The position numbers and the translations under genes were made by a program. The notes below the pieces were generated by a model. The model made no database searches and was not told where the DNA came from. It was given only the letters and a program-made list of their open reading frames with translations. From Rhodospirillaceae bacterium (lineage in GTDB: Bacteria > Pseudomonadota > Alphaproteobacteria > MPNO01 > UBA2964), in assembly GCA_002712335.1 (NCBI GenBank), contig PATI01000019.1, positions 1 to 21,677 on the forward strand: a stretch of DNA of 21,677 nt, in the 5' to 3' direction. Positions 7,118 through 15,511 of the stretch are shown piece by piece; the first letter of the stretch is position 1; each line of letters begins with the position of its first letter.

Positions 7118-8023
7118 TTAATCTAGGTCGCCTGGCACTGTTCCCTTTGGAAGTTTTTTGATGTGGTCATAAATCTCGCCAGGCCTCGTGAACCATACCT
7201 GATCTGCATCTTTATGGTTTACAATATAGTTCAGGATGTCTCTTAACCCGGCCAATCTATAGGGTTGTCCTACCACGAAGGTATGAAGTGCAAGAGAAAA
7301 GACGATTGGTTGTTTTTTGCATTGGAGAATTTGTTCATCAAAATGTCCACACACTATCTCGGTAAATTGATTCGCGGTGTGACGACGTGAAAGTTGAGCC
7401 GGAGAGTCATTAATTTCGATGTGGTAGGGTATCATCAGTAAACGACCATTGCGGGTGCGCATCCAGGCAGGTTGATCGTCACAAGACCAATCCATTATGA
7501 AACGATATCCCTCTTCCTGAAGGAGATCAGGTGTAAATTGACTTTCAGAGATCCAAGGGCCCATCCAACCTCCCGGGCCATTATTTTCAAATCTTTTAAA
7601 TGCATTTGTTGCTTTTTGGATTAAACCGCGTTCCGTATCCTCTGAATAGTCTCCCTGCTGTTCTGAATTTGTTATGCCGTGTCCAATAAATTCATCGCCA
7701 CGTTCTCGGATGCGTTGGGGTATTTGAGGCGCGTAATCATAGATAGAGGAGTTCATTAGGTGGGAAGCCGGGAGTTTAAACTCATCCAACAACTCTAAAA
7801 TCCTCCAGAAACCGACGCGTAAACCGTAATCTCTCCAAGCGTAGTTTCGAACATCAGGCTGGACGCCGGGGTTGGTTGGCGTATGCCCAAGGCCTTCTCC
7901 GAAGCTGAAATGCTCAATATTTAGTCCAATATAAAATGCGAGCCTTTTACCTTCCGGCCAGTCATAGGCCCGGCGCTCCGTAATGGGGGAATAGTCATAT
8001 CTTCCGTGCTGTTTAAGTTTCAT
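7118..8023 (-). CDS. PuuE-like polysaccharide deacetylase-fold hydrolase (cyclic amide hydrolase candidate)
   Basis: The 301 residues follow the allantoinase PuuE branch of the NodB/polysaccharide deacetylase superfamily. An N-terminal RYDYSPITERRAYDWPEGKRL leads into a first strand ending in NIEH (35-38), in place of the Asp-Asp of sugar deacetylases. Then come EFIGHGITNSEQ with His115 and, near the end, LALHTFVVGQPYR with His247. Known PuuE enzymes open the hydantoin ring of allantoin without the usual allantoinase fold. Here the substrate could be any cyclic amide or an N-acyl compound. Its stop codon directly abuts the stop of the PyrD-like gene on the other strand, with no base between them. 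No other ureide-pathway gene is visible, so I do not call it puuE. Confidence 0.82.
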   Translation of the reverse strand: MKLKQHGRYDYSPITERRAYDWPEGKRLAFYIGLNIEHFSFGEGLGHTPTNPGVQPDVRNYAWRDYGLRVGFWRILELLDEFKLPASHLMNSSIYDYAPQIPQRIRERGDEFIGHGITNSEQQGDYSEDTERGLIQKATNAFKRFENNGPGGWMGPWISESQFTPDLLQEEGYRFIMDWSCDDQPAWMRTRNGRLLMIPYHIEINDSPAQLSRRHTANQFTEIVCGHFDEQILQCKKQPIVFSLALHTFVVGQPYRLAGLRDILNYIVNHKDADQVWFTRPGEIYDHIKKLPKGTVPGDLD

Positions 8024-8126
8024 CCCATATAAGTCCTAAGTCAAAATGAATATCCAGCATGGCATTGCCAAAAGTTATCGGCAAGATCAGATTGTGCGTT
8101 TACTCTACTGGTATTAGGTTTGTGAC
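8024..8126. promoter_or_regulatory. Divergent intergenic region with a short dyad
   Basis: These 103 bp separate the deacetylase-fold gene (minus) from the TauD-type gene (plus), so both promoters must lie here or inside the neighbours. TTGCC (8065-8069) and GGCAA (8080-8084) form a dyad with a 10-nt spacer, a plausible but weak binding site for a shared regulator. I see no consensus promoter pair good enough to name. Confidence 0.3.
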
Positions 8127-8963
8127 ATGTCAATTGCAATAATTCCTGTAGGTCAGACAATGGCTGCTGAAGTTTGTGGTGTCAATTTGGCTGACCCAAT
8201 GGGTAAGACGGATAGAGCAATCCTTTTGGATGCGTGGCATCAGAATCTTATCCTGATTTTCCGTGACCAAAGTATGACTGATCGGCAATTGAAAAGTAGT
8301 GCGGCTTGGCTAGGAGATACATCAAAAATCTCAATGCTGATGGCTCGGCGGGGAGATAACGATACTCAAATCCAAAAAGTTTCCAACATTGTCGATGAAA
8401 ATGGAAATCCTATTGGTGCCCTGGGTGATGGAGAAATGTGGTTTCACCACGATAACTCCTTTACTGAAGCTCCAGACAAGGCAACATGGCTTTATGCCGT
8501 GGAATTACCCTACACTGGCGGTAATACCTTGTTTGGTAATTGTTATGAGGCTTATGAAGCTCTCCCCGACAAGCTCAAGAAAATAATATCCGGGCGCAAG
8601 GTATTGCAGGTATATGATTATACAATTCGAACTAAACCTCGTCGCGAGGGCCTCGACCGAATACCGCACTTCTGGCAGCCAGTGGTAGTCCAACACCCAG
8701 TAACAGGACGAAAAGCATTATATCTTGATCGTCTAATGACCGCGGCCATTGATGGTTTTACAGAAACAGAAAGCGATGAACTTCTCGCAGAATTATTTCC
8801 TTATGTCGAGCGTGCCGATTACGAGCATAAGTGGCGACTAGGTGATTACGTGATTTGGGATAATCGTTGCACGGTGCACGCAAGGAGGGAGTTTCCATCA
8901 GATCAAAGGCGCCTGCTCAAGAGAGGAAAGGTCGAAGGAAATGCGCTCATAGCAGCAGGCTAA
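8127..8963 (+). CDS. TauD/TfdA-family 2-oxoglutarate-dependent dioxygenase
   Basis: A 278-residue protein of normal family length. The iron triad is visible as H107 and D109 in WFHHDNSF and H251 in CTVHARREF; arginines 261/262 in DQRRLLKR are placed to bind the 2-oxoglutarate carboxylate. The family couples 2-oxoglutarate decarboxylation to hydroxylation of an unactivated carbon next to a sulfonate, carboxylate, ether or amine, often releasing an aldehyde. The substrate cannot be read from the sequence. It is transcribed divergently from the PuuE-like gene and ends exactly where the stop of the minus-strand amidase begins. The start is an ATG with only a weak upstream GGT-rich Shine-Dalgarno. 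Confidence 0.9.
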   Translation: MSIAIIPVGQTMAAEVCGVNLADPMGKTDRAILLDAWHQNLILIFRDQSMTDRQLKSSAAWLGDTSKISMLMARRGDNDTQIQKVSNIVDENGNPIGALGDGEMWFHHDNSFTEAPDKATWLYAVELPYTGGNTLFGNCYEAYEALPDKLKKIISGRKVLQVYDYTIRTKPRREGLDRIPHFWQPVVVQHPVTGRKALYLDRLMTAAIDGFTETESDELLAELFPYVERADYEHKWRLGDYVIWDNRCTVHARREFPSDQRRLLKRGKVEGNALIAAG

Positions 8964-10256
8964 CTATGCTTGGTTTTTTAACTGCTTCATTACCCAACGT
9001 GACCAAGAGAGTAACTTTTCATCTTGCCACCGTCGACCTACAAGTTGAATGCCAACGGGTAAACCATTAGGGCCTGTATGCGTTGGTAGGGAGATTGTGG
9101 GAACATGTAAGATTGTCCAGCAACCTTGAAATTGTGGATCTCCAGTGTATTCAAGCCCCTTAGGGGCCTCCCCTGTTGCCGATGGCGCCAGAATAAAGTC
9201 ACAGTCACCAAAAATTTCGTTTAGCTCTTCACGGCAACGGTTTGCAAGGGTTAAAGCGTCACGATATTTTGAGTAAGTTATTGTCATCCCATTCTGGATT
9301 TGCTTGGAAATTTTGTCACTTAACTCATTTCGATTATCACGCCATAGACCAGCCATCACCCGGCTCCGTTCAAAATCATTCAACGTATTGCGGGAGTTGC
9401 TCAATTCGACAAAAGATGAGGGTAAATCAATATCTAAAACCGCCGCACCTGCAGACTCAAGTTGGAGTGCTGTGTCCTCAATGGCATTGACTGTTTCTGG
9501 TTGTGCCAAGTCCCAATGATGAGTACGACACAACCCTATCTGGGGTTTGGCGTCGTGGGCTATCTCTGCTGACCTAGCCCGGTTCAGGAGAACGGTCATG
9601 ATTAGATCAACGTCATCAACAGAGCGAGCCAAGATACCGATGGTATCAAGATTCTCGGCAGCAAACATCAGCCCTCCCCGGTTTATGACATTATACGTAG
9701 GCTTATAACCGACAGCACCGCAAAAGCTTGCGGGTCTTAAAATAGAACCCCCTGTCTGAGTACCAAATGCTCCGAATACCATGTAGTCGGAAACAGCGGC
9801 ACCTGAACCACTTGATGAACCGCCCGGTGTATGGTTCGCGTTAAGCGGGTTGGTTGTTGGCCCAGGATGAGAACCTGCGAATTCACATGTAACAGTTTTT
9901 CCCAAAATAACGGCGCCTGCCGCTCTCAAGATTGCTACACAAGCTGCGTCGGTTTTAGGTTGATAGTCTGCATATATAGCTGATCCCATTTCCGTTAGCA
10001 TATCTGAGGTATCTATGACATCTTTTACGCCGATCGGGAGACCATGAAGAGGTCCCTTAGTCGCCGAGCTATCAAGAATACGAGCTTGAGAAATGGCATA
10101 TTCGTGATCAATATTGGCCCATGCCTTGACCTTTTTTTCGCGGTCATCAATTCTTTCAAGACAGGCTCGTGTGACAGCTTCCGCAGTCGTCTTTCCCTCA
10201 CTGATCATACGAACTACATCGATGGCAGATAACATGTTTAGGGTTTTTTCTGACAT
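8964..10256 (-). CDS. Amidase-signature family amidase
   Basis: The 430-residue protein has the complete Ser-cisSer-Lys machinery: K78 in GLPIGVKDVID, S147 in TPGGSSSGSG and S171 in TQTGGSILRPAS, with the usual 24-residue spacing between the two serines. It lacks the extra domains of GatA and stands apart from gatB and gatC, so it is a stand-alone amidase hydrolysing a small amide to acid plus ammonia. In this cluster it could act on a ring-opened amide made by neighbouring enzymes. Its stop abuts the TauD-type stop directly. An alternative in-frame ATG lies seven codons in, but the first ATG has a usable GGGA upstream. Confidence 0.92.
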   Translation of the reverse strand: MSEKTLNMLSAIDVVRMISEGKTTAEAVTRACLERIDDREKKVKAWANIDHEYAISQARILDSSATKGPLHGLPIGVKDVIDTSDMLTEMGSAIYADYQPKTDAACVAILRAAGAVILGKTVTCEFAGSHPGPTTNPLNANHTPGGSSSGSGAAVSDYMVFGAFGTQTGGSILRPASFCGAVGYKPTYNVINRGGLMFAAENLDTIGILARSVDDVDLIMTVLLNRARSAEIAHDAKPQIGLCRTHHWDLAQPETVNAIEDTALQLESAGAAVLDIDLPSSFVELSNSRNTLNDFERSRVMAGLWRDNRNELSDKISKQIQNGMTITYSKYRDALTLANRCREELNEIFGDCDFILAPSATGEAPKGLEYTGDPQFQGCWTILHVPTISLPTHTGPNGLPVGIQLVGRRWQDEKLLSWSRWVMKQLKNQA

Positions 10257-10342
10257 ATTTTTTATTTCCCATTACGGCGTTTGAAGCAAATTGGCGTGCA
10301 TGATAGCGTTCAGTTAGATTAGGTGAAAAGGGTATAAAGGAA
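10257..10342. promoter_or_regulatory. Divergent intergenic region between amidase and amidohydrolase
   Basis: An 86-bp gap between two genes transcribed away from each other, so it must hold the start signals of both. It contains the minus-strand GGGA ahead of the amidase and AAAGGA just before the ATG at 10343. I find no convincing -35/-10 pair or palindrome. Confidence 0.3.
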
Positions 10343-11866
10343 ATGGGACGAAATTTATTGGTCAAAGGTGGCCTGGTTTATGACCACGATGGGGACGTGC
10401 ATAAACCATCGAAGAAAGATATTTTAATTCTGGACGACGAAATTTCTGCCATAGATGAAAATATAGCGGTAGACAAATACAAAAATGCGGAAGTTATTGA
10501 TGCTTCAAACCACCTTGTGGTTCCGGGTTTAATAAATGCTCATTATCATTCACATGATACTCTGTGCCGCGGGCTTTTTGAGGATTTGCCACTAGAGTTT
10601 TGGTTACTCTACACGCTGCCCATGGGGACGTTCCGCTCTCGGGAGGAGATTCGTTTGCGGACACTTGTGGGAGCCCTTGAATCACTGCGTTGTGGTATTA
10701 CAACCGTACAGGATATGCTCGGGCTCATCCCCATGACGGAAGAAAACATTGATGTAGTTCTCGATGCCTATGAGGAGATAGGAGAGAGGGTCATCTTTTC
10801 TCCCATGGTTTTTGATATTCCAGCTGTTGGTATGCTGCGACACCGAGATTTATTACCGCCTGAGATTCAAGAAATGATGGGAACCCAGGCGGGTGAACCC
10901 AAAGAGCAGCTCGACATGCTCGAAGCCCAGATCAGTCGCAGGCCTGCCGGCGGTGTGACACACTGGGCAGTAGGACCCTTTGCTCCACAGCGTTGCACGA
11001 TTGAATTGCTTTCTGGTTGTGCAGATTTGGCTAATCGGCACGATCTAGGCGTTTATATTCATGTTTACGAGACGCGAGGTCAGGTGGTCATGGCCCGCGA
11101 AATGTATGGTAAATATGGTGGTTCATTTATTAATTACCTTGATGCGGCAGGCATACTTAACCATCGGCTTAATATAGCTCACTCAGTTTGGATCTGCCGT
11201 GAGGAGATGGATCAGATGGCAGCAGCAGACGCGGGGGCTATTCTTTGTTTTAATAGTAATATGAAGCTTAAAAGTGGGATCTCTCCAATGCGCGACATGC
11301 GCGATGCCGGTATGCGTGTCGGTCTTGGATGCGATAACTGTTCTGGCAGCGACGTACAAAATATGTTTCAGGCTATGAAAGCTTATTGCATGCTTGGGTC
11401 TGTTAGTGATCCACAACCTGGTACCCCCTTGAGTGAAGAAGCTCTTAGACATGGAACCCTAGGTAGCGCACGTTCTGCGTGTATGGCTCACCAGATCGGT
11501 GCACTGAAAGTAGGGTATAAGGCGGATATGATGCTCATAAACATGAATGATACAGCGTACCTACCTTACAACAGTGCGGCGAGGCAGTTGGTCTATAGTG
11601 AAACAGGCAGGTCGATCGATACAGTAATAATCGATGGAAAAGTAGTTATGAAAGATCAAGTTGTTCAGACAATTAATGAAGAAGACCTGAGGCTTGAAGT
11701 ATCGGAGTTAATGAGAAGTTTCATTCCAGAGTACGAAAAGGTAGTGAAAGAACGGGAGGTGGCTATCCCCTACTTACAGGAAGCACACCAGCGTGTCTGG
11801 GATACAGATCTCAGTTTAAGGCGTTTCATTGCGCGAACGCAATATGGTGATGGAGATCTCCCATAA
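10343..11866 (+). CDS. TRZ/ATZ-type metal-dependent amidohydrolase
   Basis: A 507-residue member of the chlorohydrolase/guanine deaminase/cytosine deaminase branch. Metal-site residues are all present: H67 and H69 in NAHYHSHD, H240 and E243 in IHVYETRG, H280 in NIAHS and D331 in GLGCDNC. The N- and C-terminal beta-sandwich strands flank the barrel, including DMMLINMND near residue 400. These enzymes hydrolyse an amino or halogen substituent, or open a ring amide, on purines, pyrimidines, triazines and similar heterocycles. It is about 40 residues longer than typical members because of a C-terminal helical tail ending RTQYGDGDLP. The Shine-Dalgarno (AAGGA) sits unusually close to the ATG. The VOC gene follows in the same direction after 84 bp. 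Confidence 0.9.
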   Translation: MGRNLLVKGGLVYDHDGDVHKPSKKDILILDDEISAIDENIAVDKYKNAEVIDASNHLVVPGLINAHYHSHDTLCRGLFEDLPLEFWLLYTLPMGTFRSREEIRLRTLVGALESLRCGITTVQDMLGLIPMTEENIDVVLDAYEEIGERVIFSPMVFDIPAVGMLRHRDLLPPEIQEMMGTQAGEPKEQLDMLEAQISRRPAGGVTHWAVGPFAPQRCTIELLSGCADLANRHDLGVYIHVYETRGQVVMAREMYGKYGGSFINYLDAAGILNHRLNIAHSVWICREEMDQMAAADAGAILCFNSNMKLKSGISPMRDMRDAGMRVGLGCDNCSGSDVQNMFQAMKAYCMLGSVSDPQPGTPLSEEALRHGTLGSARSACMAHQIGALKVGYKADMMLINMNDTAYLPYNSAARQLVYSETGRSIDTVIIDGKVVMKDQVVQTINEEDLRLEVSELMRSFIPEYEKVVKEREVAIPYLQEAHQRVWDTDLSLRRFIARTQYGDGDLP

Positions 11867-11907
11867 AATAGAGTGATAAAGCAATCTGTTGCTGTTATAT
11901 TTAAGGT

Positions 11908-11938
11908 CCGTTACCCTATTATCTAGAACGGGTAATAG
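11908..11938 (+). promoter_or_regulatory. Nested inverted repeats before the VOC gene
   Basis: Three overlapping inverted repeats share this 31-bp stretch: CCGTT/AACGG (11908-11912, 11927-11931), TTACCC/GGGTAA (11911-11916, 11930-11935) and CTATTA/TAATAG (11916-11921, 11933-11938). They cannot all form at once. It may be an operator, a weak terminator for the amidohydrolase gene, or alternative leader structures. There is no T-run after it. Confidence 0.3.
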
Positions 11939-11950
11939 TTCAGGGGCAAT

Positions 11951-12901
11951 ATGACATACACAGGTCTATATACTACGCTGTTTGCAGCACCCGACATGAA
12001 GGAAGCCCAACGATTTTATAGTGATTGGGGGTTGCGTAAGATAAAGGGATCCCCCAGTCATTCGGTTTTTGAAACCAAAAATGGCAGTCGGGTAGAACTC
12101 AAAACGCCTAATTCGACAGATCTGCCACCACCAGCAGCTCCAGATATGCATTTTCGTGAGATGGTTTGGGGCGTCTCCTCAAAGAGTCATCTCCGAACTA
12201 TAAAATTGGAGCTATCTAAGGACCGAGAGGTATTAGAAGACAAAGATGGCACAATCCACTGTTTAGATCCAAATGGGATCGGCCTTGGATTTCGAGTATG
12301 GCGACCCCGAGTAAATATCGACGGAGCTCGAACAAAGATTAATTCTTATGATAAAGTTGAGCGCATCGATGAAATTAGTACTTTCTATGGAGAGGCACGC
12401 CCCATTCGAATGGGGCATATCGGATTTGTACTCCCTGATCTCAAGTCGGCGGAAAAATTCTATAGGGATCGACTAGGGTTCTGGCTATCAGACCGCTATG
12501 CAGGGGGAGCTGCGATTTTTCTGCGTTGTGCCGCGAAAAGCCAACATCACAATCTTTTCATGATTTGGAGTGCTGATGGGAATAAACGTTATCACCATAC
12601 GGCTTTCGAAGTCAGGGATATTCACGAGGTTTTCGGTGGCGGAGTTGCGTTCGATAAGAAGGGCTGGAAAACCGAGGTTGGTCCCGGCAGACATCCTATT
12701 TCTTCTGCTTATTTTTGGTATTTTAAGTCACCCTGCGGGGGAGCGATCGAGTATTTCACAGATTCCGATTATGTCACAGAAGATTGGAAACCCCACAATT
12801 ATCGAATTAATAGGTTCTCAGAATGGCATCTGCCGGATGGTATTCAGCAAGAAAAAGAAGACAAAATTAGACCTTCAATGTCTGCGGCGGGAAAACACTA
12901 A
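11951..12901 (+). CDS. Type I extradiol dioxygenase-like VOC-family protein
   Basis: The 316-residue protein consists of two VOC modules, roughly 1-120 and 150-275, as in BphC-type ring-cleaving dioxygenases. By alignment from memory, the Fe(II) ligands are H156 (MGHIGF), H216 (YHHTAFEV) and E267 (AIEYFTD). The second-shell residues are also kept: His200 (QHHNLF), His248 (GPGRHP) and Tyr257 (FWYFKSP). The offsets from the BphC numbers are all between 5 and 10, so the whole active site looks intact in the C-terminal module. The likely reaction is meta-cleavage of a catechol-like or hydroxylated heteroaromatic ring; another VOC reaction remains possible. It may be co-transcribed with the amidohydrolase. 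Its stop is 17 bp from the converging mmsA stop. Confidence 0.85.
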   Translation: MTYTGLYTTLFAAPDMKEAQRFYSDWGLRKIKGSPSHSVFETKNGSRVELKTPNSTDLPPPAAPDMHFREMVWGVSSKSHLRTIKLELSKDREVLEDKDGTIHCLDPNGIGLGFRVWRPRVNIDGARTKINSYDKVERIDEISTFYGEARPIRMGHIGFVLPDLKSAEKFYRDRLGFWLSDRYAGGAAIFLRCAAKSQHHNLFMIWSADGNKRYHHTAFEVRDIHEVFGGGVAFDKKGWKTEVGPGRHPISSAYFWYFKSPCGGAIEYFTDSDYVTEDWKPHNYRINRFSEWHLPDGIQQEKEDKIRPSMSAAGKH

Positions 12902-12918
12902 GCCACTACCTATGCTCT

Positions 12919-14412
12919 TTATTTTAGGGTTGGCATTGTGTATTCAGCGCCAGAACGAATGCCAGTGGGCCAACGTGAAGTGATAGCTTTTTGCTTAGTG
13001 TAAAACCGAACGCCTTCTGGTCCATGAACGTGGAGATCCCCGAATAGAGAATTCTTCCAACCACCAAAAGAATGAAATGCCATGGGTACGGGGATTGGTA
13101 CGTTTATACCAACCATTCCTACCTCTATCTTATTAGTAAATTCTCTCGCGGCATCCCCTTCTCTTGTGAAGATTGATACGCCATTACCAAATTGATGTTC
13201 ATTAATGATTTTAACTGCACTATTGAAATCAGGTTCGCGGACAACAGATAAAACTGGCCCGAAAATTTCTTCCTGATAAATCCGCATATTTGTCTTGACG
13301 TTGTCAAAAAGGCAGCCACCCATAAAAAATCCTTTTTCATATCCTTGAAGAGAATAATTTCGGCCATCGACAATTAAGTCGGCACCTTCGTCTACTCCAA
13401 TATCCACGTATCCCTTTACCTTTTCTAAATGTTGATCAGTAATGAGAGGGCCCATATCCATATTTATATCCGTCCCCGGACCTATTTTGAGCGCCTCCAC
13501 TCTGGGTCTTAATATATCCATCAGTTTATCACCGGCGCTGCCCACTGCGACTGCAACAGAAATGGCCATGCAACGTTCGCCAGCCGAACCATAAGCTGCA
13601 CCCATTAAAGCGTCTGCGGCTAGCTCCATATCTGCATCGGGCATAACAACTAAATGATTTTTTGCTCCACCAAGAGCTTGAACTCTTTTACGATTGTTTG
13701 CAGCGGTAGAGTAAATATATTCTGCAATAGGTGTCGAGCCGACAAAACTCACGGCAGAAATATCTGGATGTGTTAGGATTTTATCGACAGAGACCTTGTC
13801 TCCGTTGACAACATTCAACACCCCATCTGGAAGTCCAGCATCTTTCGCTAGCTCTGCGAGCCGCAGTGCACAGGAGGGATCTTTCTCAGAAGGTTTCAAG
13901 ATAAAGGTATTTCCGCATGCAATGGAAACCGGGTACATCCACATGGGAACCATTGCTGGAAAATTAAAAGGTGTTATACCAGCACAAACTCCGACGGGTT
14001 GACGGAAAGTCCAGGCATCAATTCCTTTGCCGACATTCTCGGTAAATTCGCCTTTTAAGAGTTGTGGAATTCCGCAGGCAAATTCCACGACCTCTAGTCC
14101 GCGGGTCAGAGAGCCATGGGCATCGGAAATTACCTTTCCATGTTCAGCGGTAATTATAGCGGCAATTTCATCGGCATGTTTCTCAATTAACTCTTTGTAT
14201 TTAAACATAACTCGTGCCCGCGTAAGCGGTGGTGTATCGGACCATTCTGGCAGAGCCTTTTTCGCTGCAGTTACTGCAGCATCAACATCTTCCACTGATC
14301 CCAGTGGTACCTTTGCTTGGATCTCGCCTGTTGCCGGGTTGTATACTTCAGAATAATAGGATGAAGTTCCATTTTGATGCTTTCCGTCAATCCAGTGCGT
14401 CAAAGTTTTCAT
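12919..14412 (-). CDS. mmsA: CoA-acylating methylmalonate-semialdehyde dehydrogenase
   Basis: A 497-residue aldehyde dehydrogenase of the MMSDH branch. The catalytic Cys281 lies in GSAGERCMAISVAV, and the general-base glutamate of ordinary aldehyde dehydrogenases is replaced in LGGAKNH, the family signature of CoA-dependent enzymes. The segment TPFNFPAMVPMWMYP is also diagnostic. It converts methylmalonate or malonate semialdehyde to propionyl- or acetyl-CoA with NAD and CO2 release, in valine, inositol, beta-alanine and pyrimidine breakdown. No valine-pathway gene (mmsB, hibch, acyl-CoA dehydrogenase) adjoins it, so here it may receive a semialdehyde from the neighbouring catabolic genes. 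GGGG lies about 10 nt ahead of the ATG. Confidence 0.95.
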   Translation of the reverse strand: MKTLTHWIDGKHQNGTSSYYSEVYNPATGEIQAKVPLGSVEDVDAAVTAAKKALPEWSDTPPLTRARVMFKYKELIEKHADEIAAIITAEHGKVISDAHGSLTRGLEVVEFACGIPQLLKGEFTENVGKGIDAWTFRQPVGVCAGITPFNFPAMVPMWMYPVSIACGNTFILKPSEKDPSCALRLAELAKDAGLPDGVLNVVNGDKVSVDKILTHPDISAVSFVGSTPIAEYIYSTAANNRKRVQALGGAKNHLVVMPDADMELAADALMGAAYGSAGERCMAISVAVAVGSAGDKLMDILRPRVEALKIGPGTDINMDMGPLITDQHLEKVKGYVDIGVDEGADLIVDGRNYSLQGYEKGFFMGGCLFDNVKTNMRIYQEEIFGPVLSVVREPDFNSAVKIINEHQFGNGVSIFTREGDAAREFTNKIEVGMVGINVPIPVPMAFHSFGGWKNSLFGDLHVHGPEGVRFYTKQKAITSRWPTGIRSGAEYTMPTLK

Positions 14413-14440
14413 TATTAATACCCCAATGTTTCAAGATTTA

Positions 14441-14468
14441 ACTATAAACCGGTGGGTAGGATCGTCCA
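14441..14468 (-). promoter_or_regulatory. Candidate mmsA promoter
   Basis: On the minus strand, -35 TGGACG (14468-14463) and -10 TATAGT (14446-14441) are 16 nt apart, with the -10 about 29 nt ahead of the mmsA ATG. The -10 matches the sigma-70 consensus at five of six positions and the -35 at four. It would make mmsA a separate transcript from the long minus-strand unit upstream. Confidence 0.4.
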
Positions 14469-14760
14469 TCATTTATAGAGAACTTTTAGTAAACTTACTC
14501 GGTTACATAAGAGGTAGGCCCATTTGGTTCTCAGGCTTTTAAATTAAAGTTTATGTGAATCGCGGACTATGAAGATGAGCAAAAGAAATCATAATTCATG
14601 AAGGAGAAAATCATTACGTGGCGTGTGAGATGTCGGCGGCGTTTTGAAAGGCCTCCAAGGACTATATCATTGATTGGTTAAGGGCACGATTGCGTGGCCA
14701 AGACATACAGAGTCTTGAAAATTTTGTGGTGAGCTCTAGGCGGCCTAATGAATCGCTAGT
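14469..14760. other. Intergenic stretch with hairpins and no supported gene
   Basis: This is most of the 348-bp gap between mmsA and the next minus-strand gene, the longest non-coding gap in the window. It holds two clean dyads: CAAGAC/GTCTTG (14699-14704, 14712-14717, loop of 7) and the 11-bp palindrome TAGGCGGCCTA (14737-14747). Either could help end the minus-strand unit stopping at 14761, but neither is followed by a T-run on that strand. A plus-strand ORF of 27 codons (14598-14681) and an open stretch without a start codon (14647-14764) are too weak to call; they might be remnants of a lost gene. Confidence 0.45.
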
Positions 14761-15498
14761 TTAATATTTACAGGGCTCTGGAAGCTTACTTAATAATATC
14801 CCGAGCCCATTTTTGGGCTCATGAATGTGGAGCCTGTGTTGGATTTCCCAACAAAGAGCAGCACAAGTTTCTATGACGGGTATGCCAAAATCTTGTTCCA
14901 TTTTTTCGACAATGGAAAGAAGTCGCCAAGCATTGCCCTGTAGGTAAATTGCTTCGGCATCTGGGCTTTCCCGAAGGGTATTGCGAGCAAGAGTATAAAC
15001 CTTTTCGGGCGGAATTTCACCGGCCTTTTGAAAGGGGACTAATAATGGCTCCATGGCTAACACCCTAAATCCGGCTTCTGTCATATAATCGCGGGTTAAA
15101 TCATTTTGAAGTTTTGAATAGCTGATGCCAATGATGTTCTTCGCGCCCAGCGTTTTGAGTGCACAGGTAATATTTTGGTTAGCAGTAAAATTCGGAACTT
15201 TCAATTTTTGTTCCCATTTTCGCATAATTTTTTTTTCTTCTGTTACCCCTAGCATCATAAAAGGAGGTGTTCCTGAATGATGAATTAAATCAACTCCCGC
15301 ATTAGCTAGAATGGTCGCGTTGTCATGATAGCCTTGTATTGCAGTTTCAAATTCATCCTTAGATCCTTTCCGAACATTTTGATGAATAGGGATTAAGCCA
15401 ACACCATCGGGCAGCAGTCGTGCCGTTTCTTCCATAGAGCCGGGACGCATAGTTGGTTTAATAAGTCCAACAGTGCCTCGCCAATTTTTAAAATTCAT
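14761..15498 (-). CDS. Asp/Glu racemase-superfamily protein (maleate isomerase/arylmalonate decarboxylase-like) without the usual cysteines
   Basis: The 245 residues match the two-lobed Asp/Glu racemase-like family in length and in the blocks WRGTVGLIKPTMRPGSMEE, AGVDLIHHSGTPPFM and LEKMEQDFGIPVIE-type near the end. Maleate isomerase uses Cys near positions 76 and 194, and arylmalonate decarboxylase uses one Cys near 188. Here the two sites read HHSGTPP (73-79) and YLQGNAWR (185-192), so neither cysteine is present. Cys212 and Cys216 lie in ETCAALCW, a different part of the pocket. I recall similar cysteine-free relatives annotated only as racemase or isomerase. The reaction is therefore unknown. 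It is the last gene of the minus-strand unit, starting 13 bp after the MDR gene, with AAGGGCG upstream of its ATG. Confidence 0.8.
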   Translation of the reverse strand: MNFKNWRGTVGLIKPTMRPGSMEETARLLPDGVGLIPIHQNVRKGSKDEFETAIQGYHDNATILANAGVDLIHHSGTPPFMMLGVTEEKKIMRKWEQKLKVPNFTANQNITCALKTLGAKNIIGISYSKLQNDLTRDYMTEAGFRVLAMEPLLVPFQKAGEIPPEKVYTLARNTLRESPDAEAIYLQGNAWRLLSIVEKMEQDFGIPVIETCAALCWEIQHRLHIHEPKNGLGILLSKLPEPCKY

Positions 15499-15511
15499 AT
15501 TTCGCCCTTTT

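Noticed and set aside
7118..8023. A true allantoinase in a ureide pathway
   Set aside because: No allantoicase, ureidoglycolate, urate oxidase or HIU hydrolase gene accompanies it; only the fold family is supported.
14598..14681. Small plus-strand ORF of 27 codons and an adjacent open frame to 14764
   Set aside because: Very short, Arg-rich, no good ribosome site ahead of the ATG, and the following frame has no start codon; treated as non-coding or a remnant.
14699..14717. Intrinsic terminator for the minus-strand unit
   Set aside because: A clean 6-bp stem exists, but no T-run follows it on the minus strand.
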